From contig OZ219783.1 of NCBI GenBank assembly GCA_964291305.2, forward strand, positions 62,001-126,000: DNA of 64,000 nt, read 5' to 3'. Both the position numbers and the translations under genes were made by a program. Below the pieces are notes generated by a model. That model was not told the origin of the DNA and made no database searches. It saw only the letters and a program-made list of their open reading frames with translations. Shown one piece after another: positions 8,189-17,209 of the stretch; position 1 is the first letter of the stretch, and every line of letters starts with the position of its first letter. Source of the DNA: VXNF01 sp964291305 (lineage in GTDB: Bacteria > Actinomycetota > Acidimicrobiia > Acidimicrobiales > CATQHL01).

Positions 8189-9459
8189 TGTTAGACACGC
8201 TACAACGAATATTTGACCCTCTTCTGACGTTGAGCGCGCGCGTGTTGTCGTTCTTATACGATGTCTGGCCCAACTACGCCGGGGCGATCATGTTGCTGAC
8301 GATTTGCGTGATGACAGTGCTCACACCGATCACGATTCGCAGCACTAAGTCAATGCTGGCGATGCGGCGCCTGGCTCCAGAGGTAAAGCGGCTACAGGCC
8401 GAATTTCGCCACGACCGACAGAAGATGAACGAGGAGGTCATGGCGCTGTACAGAACAAACAGCGTCAACCCGCTGGGTGGGTGTCTGCCCTTGCTGATGC
8501 AGTCGCCGATCTTCATAGCGCTTTTTCAGCTCTTGCGCGGGCTTACCCGGCGGACATCTTCTTTGGGTTGGTCCTCTGGTCAAGCAGCTGCACAGTGTGC
8601 GGCGGAAAGCACAGCAGACTGCTCGCCGCAGTTAGCCAGCGCGGGCAAAAGGAACTTCAACCCTGACTATCTCAGCTCCGAGAGCCAGCTGTATCAAGAT
8701 CTTTCAGAAAGCACTGAGATGCGGGCGTGGGGGTTAGATCTTTCTGAGAGTGCTAGCTCGGTTCTGGGGAGTTCGTTTGTCTCGGGGCTGCCGTATCTCG
8801 GCATGATCCTGCTGGTAGCCGCGCTTGGCTACTACCAACAGCGCCAAATCAGTGGCCGCATGTCCGCTGAGGAGCAGACTCCGCAAGCGCGAATGATGAT
8901 GAGAATCATTCCAATCTTTTTGCCTATTATTTCGTTTAGTCTGTCAGCTGGTCTAGTGCTGTATTACAACGCCCAGAGCGTGATCCGCATCGGCCAGCAG
9001 GCGCTGATCACACGGCGGCTGTATCGACCGTTCGCTGCGGAGCAAGCCGCCCGGAAGGCCCAGGAGGAGGCAGCTGAACAGGGGGAAGAAGCAGCCCCGC
9101 CTCCAGCGGTGGACTCCGCCTCAGAGCCACGCACGTTGGCCGGCCGTTTGGGGTTGACGAGTTCACCTGATGCCCGGCGACATGGCAAGCAGAGACCAAT
9201 TTCCGGCGTCGTGCCCAAGCCGAAGCCCATACCACCAGCAGTACGGTCAGGGCCACAGCGCCCGGCCCGCGAGCCGGCCAGGCGGGATGCCACCAAGACT
9301 GACAAAACATCGGGCTCGACCAAGAGCCCCACCCCGCAACGGGAGGCTAAATCAAACAAACGTTCTAAGAAAAGAGATGAACCACCGCCTAAGCCGGTGC
9401 CAAGCCGGGTGACACCTAAAGGCGCTAAGCAACAGCGGAGTAAACGCTACAAGAGATGA
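8188..9459 (+). CDS. yidC: membrane protein insertase YidC/Oxa1
   Basis: YidC inserts and folds inner-membrane proteins. It starts MLDTLQRIFDPLLTLSARVLSFLYDVW; I prefer the ATG at 8188, overlapping the yidD stop, over a TTG at 8170. The Oxa1 core is present: LLTICVMTVLTPITIRSTKSM, the charged loop to NPLGGCLPLLMQSPIFIALF, a later helix pair including GLPYLGMILLVAALGYY, and a last helix near SFSLSAGLVLYYNAQSVIRI. An extracytoplasmic loop of about 80 residues, with two Cys, separates helices 2 and 3. The C-terminal tail of about 140 residues is Lys/Arg/Pro-rich, as in ribosome-binding tails. The first periplasmic domain of proteobacterial YidC is absent, as expected. Confidence 0.94.
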   Translation: MLDTLQRIFDPLLTLSARVLSFLYDVWPNYAGAIMLLTICVMTVLTPITIRSTKSMLAMRRLAPEVKRLQAEFRHDRQKMNEEVMALYRTNSVNPLGGCLPLLMQSPIFIALFQLLRGLTRRTSSLGWSSGQAAAQCAAESTADCSPQLASAGKRNFNPDYLSSESQLYQDLSESTEMRAWGLDLSESASSVLGSSFVSGLPYLGMILLVAALGYYQQRQISGRMSAEEQTPQARMMMRIIPIFLPIISFSLSAGLVLYYNAQSVIRIGQQALITRRLYRPFAAEQAARKAQEEAAEQGEEAAPPPAVDSASEPRTLAGRLGLTSSPDARRHGKQRPISGVVPKPKPIPPAVRSGPQRPAREPARRDATKTDKTSGSTKSPTPQREAKSNKRSKKRDEPPPKPVPSRVTPKGAKQQRSKRYKR

Positions 9460-9466
9460 GAGGCCT

Positions 9467-10369
9467 ATGGAGTGGATAGTTACTGAAGCACGAACGGTCG
9501 CGGACGCCAAAGAATCTGCGCTGGACCAGTTAGGGGTGGATGAGCATGAAGCCGAGTTTGAGGTCCTCGCTGAACCACAGCGAGGCGTGCTGGGCTTCGG
9601 GCGGGCCAACGCGCAGGTGCGCGCCCGAGTCATGCCCAGAGTGGAGACCCCGCTGGATCGGCGTAATCGACCGAAACGCACCCGCGGCGGTCGCCGGCCG
9701 CGCGCCGATGGCCCTAAGGAATCACGCACCGGCACAGGGCCCGGTGGCACAAAAGGCGGTCCCCCGGCCGCAAAACTAACCGAGCGCCGAGTCAAGAGAA
9801 GTACATCCGGCGGACACACAACAATGCAGGCAAAAGCAACTAAACAGAAGACCACTGGAGGGAAAATGAACTTAGAGGATCTTGGCAACAGCGAAGCGGT
9901 GATTGACCCCGAACACGAGGAAGAGTTGGTGCAAGAGTTCACCTCCGGACTGGTGACTGCTATTAATCTCGATGCCACGGTTACAACGACCCGTACCTCT
10001 GATGGTGCACTCGAAGTAGTTGTTGAAGGTGACGATGTGGGTCTGTTGATTGGTCGGCGAGGAACGACTCTGTCCTCAGTAGAAGAGCTGCTGCGGGTCA
10101 TTGTGCAACGACACCGACAGGGCCGTCGCTCCAGCAAGGTGCGCTTAGAGGTTGGTGGCTACCGGCAACGCCGGCAGGAGGCGCTGGAGGCCTTTGCTCG
10201 GCGAATTGCGACAGAGGTAGTGGAGTCAGGGAAGCCGAAGATTCTGGAACCCATGAACGCTGCAGACCGCAAGATCGTTCACGATGCCATCGTGGAGATG
10301 TCTGGAGTGAATACGGCGTCAGAAGGGGAAGAACCTCGTCGACGAGTCGTGGTGCAGCCTGGATCCTGA
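9467..10369 (+). CDS. jag: Jag/KhpB RNA-binding protein (Jag-N, KH, R3H)
   Basis: A cytosolic RNA-binding protein of the SpoIIIJ-associated family (300 aa). The N-terminal Jag domain reads MEWIVTEARTVADAKESALD, with RGVLGFGRANAQVRARV. A basic low-complexity linker of about 75 residues follows. The KH domain has the GxxG-like loop LLIGRRGTTLSSVEELL, and the R3H end is EPMNAADRKIVHDAI. It follows yidC after 7 bp in the same operon. Family members bind mRNA and influence division or envelope homeostasis; the target here is unknown. Confidence 0.9.
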   Translation: MEWIVTEARTVADAKESALDQLGVDEHEAEFEVLAEPQRGVLGFGRANAQVRARVMPRVETPLDRRNRPKRTRGGRRPRADGPKESRTGTGPGGTKGGPPAAKLTERRVKRSTSGGHTTMQAKATKQKTTGGKMNLEDLGNSEAVIDPEHEEELVQEFTSGLVTAINLDATVTTTRTSDGALEVVVEGDDVGLLIGRRGTTLSSVEELLRVIVQRHRQGRRSSKVRLEVGGYRQRRQEALEAFARRIATEVVESGKPKILEPMNAADRKIVHDAIVEMSGVNTASEGEEPRRRVVVQPGS

Positions 10370-11012
10370 GCAACTTTCGGGTCGCACGGCTGCGCTAGGT
10401 TGGGCGGAGCGCTTAGACCGAATTTTCCAGCGCGCACAGATCTTGGGTCTACTTGGCAAAGCCACCTCGCCCCGACGGGAGTGGGAACATGCAGTTGCGC
10501 TAGCCCAGCAAATCGGGGACCCTGGTTCGGGGAACTGCCTGGACCTGGGCACAGGTGCCGGACTCCCCGGGCTGGTCATGGCAGTTTGCTGGCCTGGGAC
10601 CGCTTGGACCTTCACCGATCGGAGATTGCGCAGCACAGACTTTGTCAACTGGGCAGTCAACTTTTTGAAGATTGCCGATCGCGCCTCGGTTCGGCGAGGC
10701 GATGTAGCGGAGTTCTTCCAGGATGTGACTCTGGCGTCGTCGTTTGACATGGTTGTTGCCAGGGGGTTTGGACCGCCGTCTATAACTGCCGAGTGTGCCA
10801 CGGGCTATTTGAAAATCGGTGGGCGAGTTATCGTAAGTGAACCTGAACTCGCGGAGACCATCCGCTGGCCTGCTGGCCCACTAGCCAGATTAGGACTCTC
10901 ACTGCACAGCGTCGGCGGAATGCCAAGCTTCGCGGAGCTGCGGAAGGTGGCGTCGCAGGAGCCTTGTTTCCCGCGTCGTAGCGCCACGATGCGGCGAAAT
11001 CCGCTTTTCTAG
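10359..11012 (+). CDS. rsmG: 16S rRNA (guanine527-N7)-methyltransferase RsmG (start uncertain)
   Basis: SAM-dependent methylation of G527 in 16S rRNA. The Rossmann motif is CLDLGTGAGLPGLVMAV (about residues 60-76 of the long form), followed by FTDRRLRSTDFVNW and the late VVARGFGPP motif. The first conventional start is TTG at 10443. The family-like stretch AERLDRIFQRAQILGLLGK reaches back into the jag 3' end without a stop, so I extend to a CTG at 10359 overlapping jag. No good Shine-Dalgarno marks that CTG, and the boundary could be the TTG. It ends the rpmH operon just before parS. Confidence 0.8.
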   Translation: MDPEQLSGRTAALGWAERLDRIFQRAQILGLLGKATSPRREWEHAVALAQQIGDPGSGNCLDLGTGAGLPGLVMAVCWPGTAWTFTDRRLRSTDFVNWAVNFLKIADRASVRRGDVAEFFQDVTLASSFDMVVARGFGPPSITAECATGYLKIGGRVIVSEPELAETIRWPAGPLARLGLSLHSVGGMPSFAELRKVASQEPCFPRRSATMRRNPLF

Positions 11013-11033
11013 TTCGACTCTTAGCAGCAAGAG

Positions 11034-11055
11034 CGATGTTTCACGTGAAACATCG
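11034..11055. other. parS centromere site
   Basis: The core TGTTTCACGTGAAACA (11037-11052) is identical to the bacterial parS consensus. It sits inside a 22-bp perfect palindrome (CGATG...CATCG). It lies just upstream of parA and parB, the expected ParB nucleation site near the origin. It is the only parS I noticed in the window. Confidence 0.95.
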
Positions 11056-11120
11056 TCCCCGGGGGATTTGGTCTCCGTTATACTGTTCGAGCGTGGGTAG
11101 CTGCTGGAGGTGATGCTTTC

Positions 11121-11897
11121 GTGACATCAGGATGCCGCACGATTGCCGTGGCCAATCAGAAGGGCGGGGTGGGTAAAACCACAACGGCGATCAACCTTGG
11201 CGCCGCTTTAGCCGAGTTGGGCCGACGCGTTCTTGTGGTAGACCTCGACCCCCAAGCTAATGCTACTACAGGTATCGGGCTCGACCCGCGGGAGGTTACC
11301 GCGTCGGTCTACGATGTCCTGCTCGACGGTCGGGCACTGGCGGATTGCATCATGCCGACCTCAGTTGATGGGTTGATGGCTGTGCCGTCTCACCTAGATT
11401 TGGCGGGCGCCGAAATCGAACTGCAGTCAGCGTTTAACCGTGAACGCCGACTCGCAGCCGCATTTGCACCAGTCATGGACGAGTTCGAATACCTCTTTGT
11501 AGATTGTCCCCCAGCGCTCGGGCTGTTGGCGGTGAACGCTCTGACCGCTGTGCGAGAGGTGCTAGTACCGATCCAGTGTGAGTACTTCGCGCTAGAGGGG
11601 TTAGCGCAGCTGACCATGCATGTCGAGCAGATCCGCCAACACCTGAACCCTGATCTCACGGTTTCTCGTCTGCTGCTTGTTATGTACGACGCCCGGACGA
11701 ATCTCTCTCGCCAGGTCGCCGAGGAGGTTCGTGGTTTATATAGCGACCGGGTGTGCCACACCGTGATCCCGCGTTCGGTCAGGCTCGCCGAAGCGCCGGC
11801 CCACGGGTTGCCGATCACGCTACTGGCGCCGAATTCAAGAGCTGCGCTGACCTACCGCGTCTTGGCGAAGGAGTTTGAAGCCAATGGAACAGCTTGA
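11121..11897 (+). CDS. parA: chromosome-partitioning ATPase ParA (Soj)
   Basis: Walker-type ATPase that drives origin segregation with ParB (258 aa). The deviant Walker A is KGGVGKTT (residues 14-21), Walker A' VDLDPQANATTG, and Walker B YLFVDCPPALGLL. The late motif IPRSVRLAEAPAHGLPI is typical of chromosomal ParA. The GTG start follows GGAGGTGATG; a -10-like TATACT lies at 11079-11084. Its 3' end overlaps parB by 14 bp. Confidence 0.96.
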   Translation: MTSGCRTIAVANQKGGVGKTTTAINLGAALAELGRRVLVVDLDPQANATTGIGLDPREVTASVYDVLLDGRALADCIMPTSVDGLMAVPSHLDLAGAEIELQSAFNRERRLAAAFAPVMDEFEYLFVDCPPALGLLAVNALTAVREVLVPIQCEYFALEGLAQLTMHVEQIRQHLNPDLTVSRLLLVMYDARTNLSRQVAEEVRGLYSDRVCHTVIPRSVRLAEAPAHGLPITLLAPNSRAALTYRVLAKEFEANGTA

Positions 11898-12774
11898 ACG
11901 TGGCATAGGCCGCGGGCTAGGGGCGCTCATACCCACGGGCGGTCGAGTCGCGGGCGGATATCGCGAGATCGCAATCGCCAGTATCCAGCCCAACACGCAT
12001 CAGCCTCGTGCTCACTTCGACGAAGAGCCGCTAGACGCTCTAGCTGATTCGATTAGCCGCATGGGAGTACTGCAGCCTGTTCTGGTTAGACAGGTAGCGC
12101 CGGACCGGTTTGAACTGATTGCTGGCGAGCGGCGCTGGCGAGCAGCCAAGCGGGCTGGCTTGCAGTCAATCCCAGCCCTTGTGCGCTCGGTGGAAGACCA
12201 GGGTTCCCTTGAGGAGGCTCTGGTAGAGAACCTTCATCGCGAGGATCTAAACCCACTGGAAGAAGCAGCAGCGTTCCTGCAACTGCAGCAGGAGTTCGGG
12301 CTCACGCAACAAGCGGTGGCGAACCGAGTCGGCCGAAGTCGAGCTGCAGTTACCAACGCAACTCGGCTGCTTCAACTGTCGACAGAGGTGCAAGAACTCA
12401 TTGCCTCTGGTCAGCTTTCGGCAGGGCACGGGCGGGCGCTGCTAGGTGTTTCGGATACGACCAAACAATGGAAGCTTGCCCTTCAGGTCCTGAGTGAGGG
12501 TTGGTCGGTGCGTCAGTTGGAGGACTATCTCCGATCTAGCGAGGTTGAGGACCCTGAGTCAGATCCAAAGTCGGTCCAGAATGAAGCACCACGCAACGGC
12601 CAAGGTGCTGCGGTGATGCAGAAAGTGCCAGCACTCCTGGAGTTGGAGAACCTCTTAGCGGAGTATCTCTCCACGCCGGTGCACGTGGATATCGGTGAGC
12701 GAAAGGGGCGTCTGACGGTTGAGTTCGCTGATTTAGATGATCTCGAGCGTATTTATCATCTTATGACGACTTAA
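11884..12774 (+). CDS. parB: chromosome-partitioning protein ParB (Spo0J)
   Basis: CTP-dependent DNA clamp that loads at parS (296 aa). It opens MEQLERGIGRGLGALIP. The N-terminal CTPase domain carries the GERRWRAAKRAG box and LVENLHREDLNPLEEA. The helix-turn-helix is LTQQAVANRVGRSRAAVTNA, and a short C-terminal dimer domain ends at DLERIYHLM. I prefer the ATG at 11884 over an in-frame TTG at 11875, because AAGGAG at 11867 is too close to the TTG. A short AT-rich gap separates it from the convergent CwlM-like gene. Confidence 0.95.
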   Translation: MEQLERGIGRGLGALIPTGGRVAGGYREIAIASIQPNTHQPRAHFDEEPLDALADSISRMGVLQPVLVRQVAPDRFELIAGERRWRAAKRAGLQSIPALVRSVEDQGSLEEALVENLHREDLNPLEEAAAFLQLQQEFGLTQQAVANRVGRSRAAVTNATRLLQLSTEVQELIASGQLSAGHGRALLGVSDTTKQWKLALQVLSEGWSVRQLEDYLRSSEVEDPESDPKSVQNEAPRNGQGAAVMQKVPALLELENLLAEYLSTPVHVDIGERKGRLTVEFADLDDLERIYHLMTT

Positions 12775-12847
12775 GAGCCAAACGCGCTTATTAGTTTTAT
12801 AGCTAACATTTGTTTGTTTAAAGTGGGTTTAGAATTGATATTTGCGG

Positions 12848-13807
12848 CTAGATGGGGTCGGCAATCCAAGCTTCTAAGCACCGTGCGATCCCCGCGGCCA
12901 GAACTCCCTGACACTCGCTGACCAAAGGCGCTGGTCCTAGACGACAAGCCACAGCCGGCATTAGGCTCTCGCGTAGCAGCGGTAGGCGCATGCCAGCTGT
13001 TCGCCCCGGCACGTCCAGCGCGCTGGCTAACTCTGTGGTCAGCAACTCTGCCAAGCGTTTCCCTCCATTAGAGGTAAAGCCTGCAGTCTGGAAGTAGTAC
13101 GCCTCGCAGTGAGAGATGTCCGCTAGCTGGACATCTAGTAGCACCGAAGTGTCGAGGTTGTTGGCAGCAGCAGCTACTGCTGAGCCGTCCCACTCAGCCA
13201 GGAGGATGACTTTGGCTCCTCGGCGACGTAGGATTCGTGTTGTGGCAGCGGCTAGTGAGTCGGCGCCGGCTAGAGCAATTGGCGTGGCACTCAGCAGTCG
13301 GGGCCGGCTCCGCAGGCGCTCGCGTTCTAAGAGCATCTCCATGCTGTGGCTGTCGCCGGAGGGGATCCGCCCTAGCACTGAAACGGTGTCGGGACCGCAG
13401 ATTCCGTCGGCGGTGATTCCGGCGTTTTGCTGTAATGCGCTGGTAGCTGCCGAGGTATTGGGACCGAAGATGCCATCTACCCGCCCGGCCGAGAAGCCCA
13501 GCGTTCCCAGTCTGCGTTGGAGTTCTGCTACGTCTTCGCCGCGCTGGAAAGGCCGGCGTAAATAGAGCAGTCGATCCCCGAGTTGGTGCCCTGACTCGAC
13601 TAGGGCGGACCAGGTGCTCGAGCCGCAGACGCCATCGGCTACCAAACCACGACTTTCTTGGAAGCGCTTGACCGCCTCAGCAGTGGCGGAGGTGTAGTTG
13701 TCTGTTGAGGGAATGCCGGGTTCTCCGGCCGCGGCAAGCTTGCGATGCAGGTCGCGCACCGTCGGCCCGACGGACCCGATGCTGAGAGGCAGAGCCCCCT
13801 CGCCGAT
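12848..13807 (-). CDS. CwlM-like protein: two peptidoglycan-binding domains plus degenerate amidase domain
   Basis: This resembles mycobacterial CwlM in order and place (next to trxA/trxB). It has two PG_binding_1 repeats, about residues 10-75 and 83-150 (FQESRGLVADGVCGSSTW; LGFSAGRVDGIFGPNT then ADGICGPDTVSVLG). A C-terminal Amidase_3-like domain follows. The catalytic DPGHGG-type zinc motif is not visible and the second metal positions are unclear, so it looks like a non-catalytic regulator, as CwlM is for MurA. The first conventional start (GTG, 13759) cuts into the first domain. An AGGAG sits 7 nt before an ATC at 13807 and a CTG lies at 13792, so the real start is unsettled. Confidence 0.75.
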   Translation of the reverse strand: MGEGALPLSIGSVGPTVRDLHRKLAAAGEPGIPSTDNYTSATAEAVKRFQESRGLVADGVCGSSTWSALVESGHQLGDRLLYLRRPFQRGEDVAELQRRLGTLGFSAGRVDGIFGPNTSAATSALQQNAGITADGICGPDTVSVLGRIPSGDSHSMEMLLERERLRSRPRLLSATPIALAGADSLAAATTRILRRRGAKVILLAEWDGSAVAAAANNLDTSVLLDVQLADISHCEAYYFQTAGFTSNGGKRLAELLTTELASALDVPGRTAGMRLPLLRESLMPAVACRLGPAPLVSECQGVLAAGIARCLEAWIADPI

Positions 13808-13847
13808 CGGTGGTCTCCTATTGCCTGTTGGTGTCGGACGCCGCGAC

Positions 13848-14171
13848 TTAGAGAAACTCTGCGAGATCTTCGAGCAGCGCCGCCTTGTTCTTAGCGCCGA
13901 CGATGCGCTTGGCGGGCTCGCCGTTTTTGAAGACTATGAGCGTGGGAATGCTCATAACACCGTGGCTGCGAGCAATGTCGGGTGCATCATCCACGTTCAG
14001 CTTGGCGAACGTCAGAGTCTCTCCGTGCTCGCTGGCCAGCTCATCCAGAATCGGGGCGATCATCTTGCAGGGGCCGCACCACTCGGCCCAGAAGTCCACC
14101 AGGACCGGTTTGGTCGTTGCCCCAACCGTCTCGTTGAAGCTGGTTGAGGAGAGTGTCGTGATGCCTGCCAT
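13848..14171 (-). CDS. trxA: thioredoxin
   Basis: Cytosolic dithiol reductant of 107 aa. The active site is FWAEWCGPCKMIAPIL, with the cis-proline motif MSIPTLIVFKNGEP. It lies downstream of trxB with 110 bp between them, and upstream of the CwlM-like gene, the actinobacterial trxB-trxA-cwlM order. A Shine-Dalgarno AGGAAA precedes the ATG. Confidence 0.95.
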   Translation of the reverse strand: MAGITTLSSTSFNETVGATTKPVLVDFWAEWCGPCKMIAPILDELASEHGETLTFAKLNVDDAPDIARSHGVMSIPTLIVFKNGEPAKRIVGAKNKAALLEDLAEFL

Positions 14172-14281
14172 ATTTCCTCCAGGTCAAGTATTGGCGCTGC
14201 GCTCTCTGCGGTATTGCAATATCGCAATAGATTCGGCGCTTCTTGGGGCGGCCCGCCGAGCCACCTCCTGCAACGCTAGCG

Positions 14282-15256
14282 TTACCCGGCGTCGTGTTGC
14301 GCCTCCAGCCAGCGCTCGGCGTCGATGGCAGCCATGCAACCACTCCCGGCCGCGGTTACTGCCTGGCGGTAGTAGTCGTCTTGGACATCGCCGCAAGCAA
14401 ACACACCAGGAACGTTTGTTCTAGTAGAGTCGGGCTCGGTGATTAGGTACCCGTTAGGCTTCATGGCAAGCGAGCCGCGGAAGAGGTCGGTGTTCGGCCT
14501 GTGGCCGATAGCAATGAACAGGCCAGAAATAGGCAATGTCTTCACAGCACCAGAATTGGTGTGTTTGACCTTTACACCTGCCACGGCCTCTGTGCCTAGG
14601 ACGTCGGTCACAACGTGGTTCCAGAGAAACTCAATGCGGTCGTTAGCAAACGCGCGTTCTTGCATAATCTTGGAGGCTCGTAGCTGGTCTCGTCGATGGA
14701 TCACGGTGACTTTGGTGGCGAACTTTGTCAAAAAAATCGCCTCTTCCATAGCGGAGTCGCCTCCGCCCACCACAGCGATCTCTTGGCCGCGGAAGAAGAA
14801 GCCGTCGCAGGTAGCACACGTGGACAAACCGCGCCCAATGAGGCGTTCTTCGGCTTCGAGACCCAGCATGAGCGATTGGGCTCCAGTCGAGACGATTACG
14901 ACATGGGCCGTCTCAGCTGGCTCGCTTTCGGATTCGCCGTCGACCCAGAGCCGGAAGGGCCGCGTAGAAAAATCCACGCGGCGGACCTTCTCGGTGTGGA
15001 ACTCTGCGCCAAAGCGAGCAGCCTGCGCCCGGAAAGCTGCCATTAGGTCCGGTCCCATGATCCCGTCGGGAAAGCCCGGATAGTTTTCCACGTCGCTGGT
15101 CAGCATGAGCTGGCCACCAGGCTGGTCGCTGGTGGAGGAAGGTGCGCCCTCAAAGACGACCGGCGCCAGATTCGCCCGAGCGCAGTAAATGGCGGCGGTG
15201 AGGCCGGCTGGACCCGAACCCAAGATAACGACCTGACGAGGTGAAAAGCTGGTCAC
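14282..15256 (-). CDS. trxB: thioredoxin reductase
   Basis: FAD/NADPH enzyme that reduces thioredoxin (324 aa). The FAD motif is VVILGSGPAGLTAAIYCARA, the redox centre STCATCDGFFF, the NADPH motif IAVVGGGDSAMEEA, and the C-terminal FAD contact GVFACGDVQDDYYRQAVTAA. I choose the GTG at 15256 because it overlaps the preceding stop as GTGA. A longer start would extend 10 codons into the neighbouring gene and lengthen the normally short N-terminus. Confidence 0.94.
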   Translation of the reverse strand: MTSFSPRQVVILGSGPAGLTAAIYCARANLAPVVFEGAPSSTSDQPGGQLMLTSDVENYPGFPDGIMGPDLMAAFRAQAARFGAEFHTEKVRRVDFSTRPFRLWVDGESESEPAETAHVVIVSTGAQSLMLGLEAEERLIGRGLSTCATCDGFFFRGQEIAVVGGGDSAMEEAIFLTKFATKVTVIHRRDQLRASKIMQERAFANDRIEFLWNHVVTDVLGTEAVAGVKVKHTNSGAVKTLPISGLFIAIGHRPNTDLFRGSLAMKPNGYLITEPDSTRTNVPGVFACGDVQDDYYRQAVTAAGSGCMAAIDAERWLEAQHDAG

Positions 15257-15588
15257 GAGGCCGCTCGTCGTGGCCGTTTCGCCCAAAGGATCAGCCCTAT
15301 AGCGGCAAAGACTGCCCCGAGCAGCGTGTGGGTGGCCCAGACATCTCCGGGTAGGTACACGTTCACAAGGCGCACAAGCCCAACTACGCCAAGCATGAAC
15401 ATCAGCGTGCCTAAGACAGTCATGAGCAGGCCATAGACCAGCCGGCGGGCCAGATTGGCTGTCGGTCTATCAGTGGCGGCTCGCAGTCGGCTTACGACTT
15501 GGACAACCCGGTCGGCGACTCTGCCCGGCCAGTCCTCCGCCAGCCCGGGCAAGGCACGGGAAGGCTGATCGGTTGGATCGAGTGACAT
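15253..15588 (-). CDS. small two-helix membrane protein
   Basis: Unrecognised 111-aa protein. A polar, Arg-rich N-terminus of about 45 residues is followed by two hydrophobic segments (LVYGLLMTVLGTLMFMLGVV and LLGAVFAAIGLILW), ending in a basic tail. It is translationally coupled to trxB and lies 21 bp after the anti-sigma-like gene. In mycobacteria this slot holds MurJ, which is absent here. Function unknown. Confidence 0.75.
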   Translation of the reverse strand: MSLDPTDQPSRALPGLAEDWPGRVADRVVQVVSRLRAATDRPTANLARRLVYGLLMTVLGTLMFMLGVVGLVRLVNVYLPGDVWATHTLLGAVFAAIGLILWAKRPRRAAS

Positions 15589-15609
15589 AAGTCCAGCAGT
15601 TTACCGACA

Positions 15610-16485
15610 TCACCTAGCAGGCAGGATCTCGTTGCAGGTAGCAGCGTCGAGCGCCCTGAGTGTGTTGTCTGGGTTCTGGAGTACCAGCACGATCGTGCCA
15701 CCGACAGACAGGCGGAGTTCCACGGTGCTAGCTCCAATAGCCTCAACACACCTAGTTTCGGCCGATTGATCGGTCGGCGAGTTAGCCGTCGATGCGGTGT
15801 CCTCGGCTAGAGCCGCTTTAGCTTGTTCGACTTCCTCGTCACTGGGGGCGCTGACGCTAGATCCCGTAAACGCCATGTCCTCGTCGGGGGTCTCCGCTGC
15901 CTGGATCTCCGGCTTTTCGGGGGCTTCGTCAGATTCTGCAACCGCAGTTTCCTCAGCGAGCGTAGCGGCTTCGTCGTAGCTTGCAGCTGCGTCGGCATCT
16001 AGGCTGGCCGTCTCTTCAGCTTCGGCCAGCGCTGCTAAATCGGCCCCAGGCGCGACAGCAGAGTCCTTCGCGTCGTCCACGGTCAGCACTTGGGGAACCT
16101 CAGCGACGGCGAGCGCATCTGTTGTTTCCTCTGTGGGCTGGTCGCGTTCGGCGAACAACCCAGCCGCCGCAGCCACAATGAACCCGAGTGCGATAGCTGC
16201 TGCTATTCCGGTTATGGCCGTGAGACGGCGCGGGCGCCGCTTCAGCGGTTTGGTAACCACTGCTCGATCTGCCTCAAACTCAGCCAGCGCGGCCGCAACT
16301 GCGGTGTCTTCGGCGTCCGGTGGCGGAGTTACAGCGGCGGCGACGGCGTCAGCCGCCAGCCGTAGCTCCGACGCCCTGGCTGCAAGGTCGGAGTTCTGAA
16401 GCACGGCGTTGCTCTCGTCGGCGTCGAGTTCGCCGTCGAGGTAGGCCGAGGCCAGTTCGTCGGGGGTGAGGTGTGGGTCGTTCAT
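15610..16485 (-). CDS. anti-sigma-factor-like membrane protein
   Basis: Probable regulator of the adjacent ECF sigma factor. The N-terminus (LTPDELASAYLDGELDADES) has the look of an anti-sigma domain but lacks the HxxxCxxC zinc pair. A single transmembrane helix is at about residues 92-115 (GIAAAIALGFIVAAAAGLF). The extracytoplasmic part is acidic Ala/Glu-rich for about 100 residues and ends in a small conserved-looking domain with two Cys. It overlaps the sigma gene by 4 bp. The role is inferred from coupling and topology. Confidence 0.7.
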   Translation of the reverse strand: MNDPHLTPDELASAYLDGELDADESNAVLQNSDLAARASELRLAADAVAAAVTPPPDAEDTAVAAALAEFEADRAVVTKPLKRRPRRLTAITGIAAAIALGFIVAAAAGLFAERDQPTEETTDALAVAEVPQVLTVDDAKDSAVAPGADLAALAEAEETASLDADAAASYDEAATLAEETAVAESDEAPEKPEIQAAETPDEDMAFTGSSVSAPSDEEVEQAKAALAEDTASTANSPTDQSAETRCVEAIGASTVELRLSVGGTIVLVLQNPDNTLRALDAATCNEILPAR

Positions 16486-17030
16486 GATTTGTCGCTGTTT
16501 CGACGTTCCGGCTTGGTTGTGTGGTTCCCCTCACCAAGCAGTTCGACGAGTCGAGTTCTGCCCCGAGCGATGCGCGACCGCACGGTGCCGGGCGGAATCT
16601 TGAGCACGGCGGAAATCTCGTCGTAGCTGAGACCTGCTTGGTCGCGCAGTACGACTGGGACGCGGAATTGCTCGGGAACTTCCATCAGGGCAGCATCCAG
16701 ATCTAGTCGGGTGCTAATCCGCTCGCCTACCGGGTCGCTGCGCTCTCCGGCTAGCTGATCGGGGAGCGGCACCGCGTCGCGCCGCTGGCGGCGCCGCAAC
16801 TCGTCGAGGCAAGCGTTCGTGGCGACTCGGTAACTCCATGTCGTAAAGCTGGACCTGCCGTCAAACCGCTTCAGCCCGCGGCTGATCGCAATAAGAGCCT
16901 CCTGCGCTGCGTCAGCGGCGTCGGCATCGTTGCCCGCCAGTCTGCGACAGATGGCGAAGACGCGGGGGTAGTGGCGTCGCAGCAAAACCTCAATGGCCTC
17001 TCGATCACCACGAGAGGCCGCACTCGTCAA
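16482..17030 (-). CDS. ECF RNA polymerase sigma factor, SigM-like
   Basis: Extracytoplasmic-function sigma factor (182 aa as given). Region 2 spans HYPRVFAICRRLAGNDADAA through FTTWSYRVATNACLDELRRR. Region 4 is QAGLSYDEISAVLKIPPGTV with RSRIARGRTRLVELL. Its place beside trxB/trxA and a membrane partner matches mycobacterial sigM. The start given is TTG; the family-like SDDALTSAASRGD extends in frame upstream with no usable ATG/GTG, so the N-terminus may be longer. Confidence 0.88.
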   Translation of the reverse strand: MTSAASRGDREAIEVLLRRHYPRVFAICRRLAGNDADAADAAQEALIAISRGLKRFDGRSSFTTWSYRVATNACLDELRRRQRRDAVPLPDQLAGERSDPVGERISTRLDLDAALMEVPEQFRVPVVLRDQAGLSYDEISAVLKIPPGTVRSRIARGRTRLVELLGEGNHTTKPERRNSDKS

Positions 17031-17209
17031 GGCATCGTCGGAGTGCTCGGACCAGCGGCCGCGAGCCGTTGATGGACGCTGTTCATGCGCCGCGTTGGAG
17101 TTGCGAGGGTGTTGCTCGCGCTGGGGGCGCTTGATGGGCTCAGCGTACTGCGGAGTCTGGTACTGCTAAGCTGATTACCTCGGCTATTCGGATCTCTTCG
17201 GTCACTGCC

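Noticed and set aside
9352..10137. 261-aa minus-strand ORF over jag and the yidC end
   Set aside because: Ser/Arg-rich composition and full overlap with the KH-domain gene mark it as a shadow.
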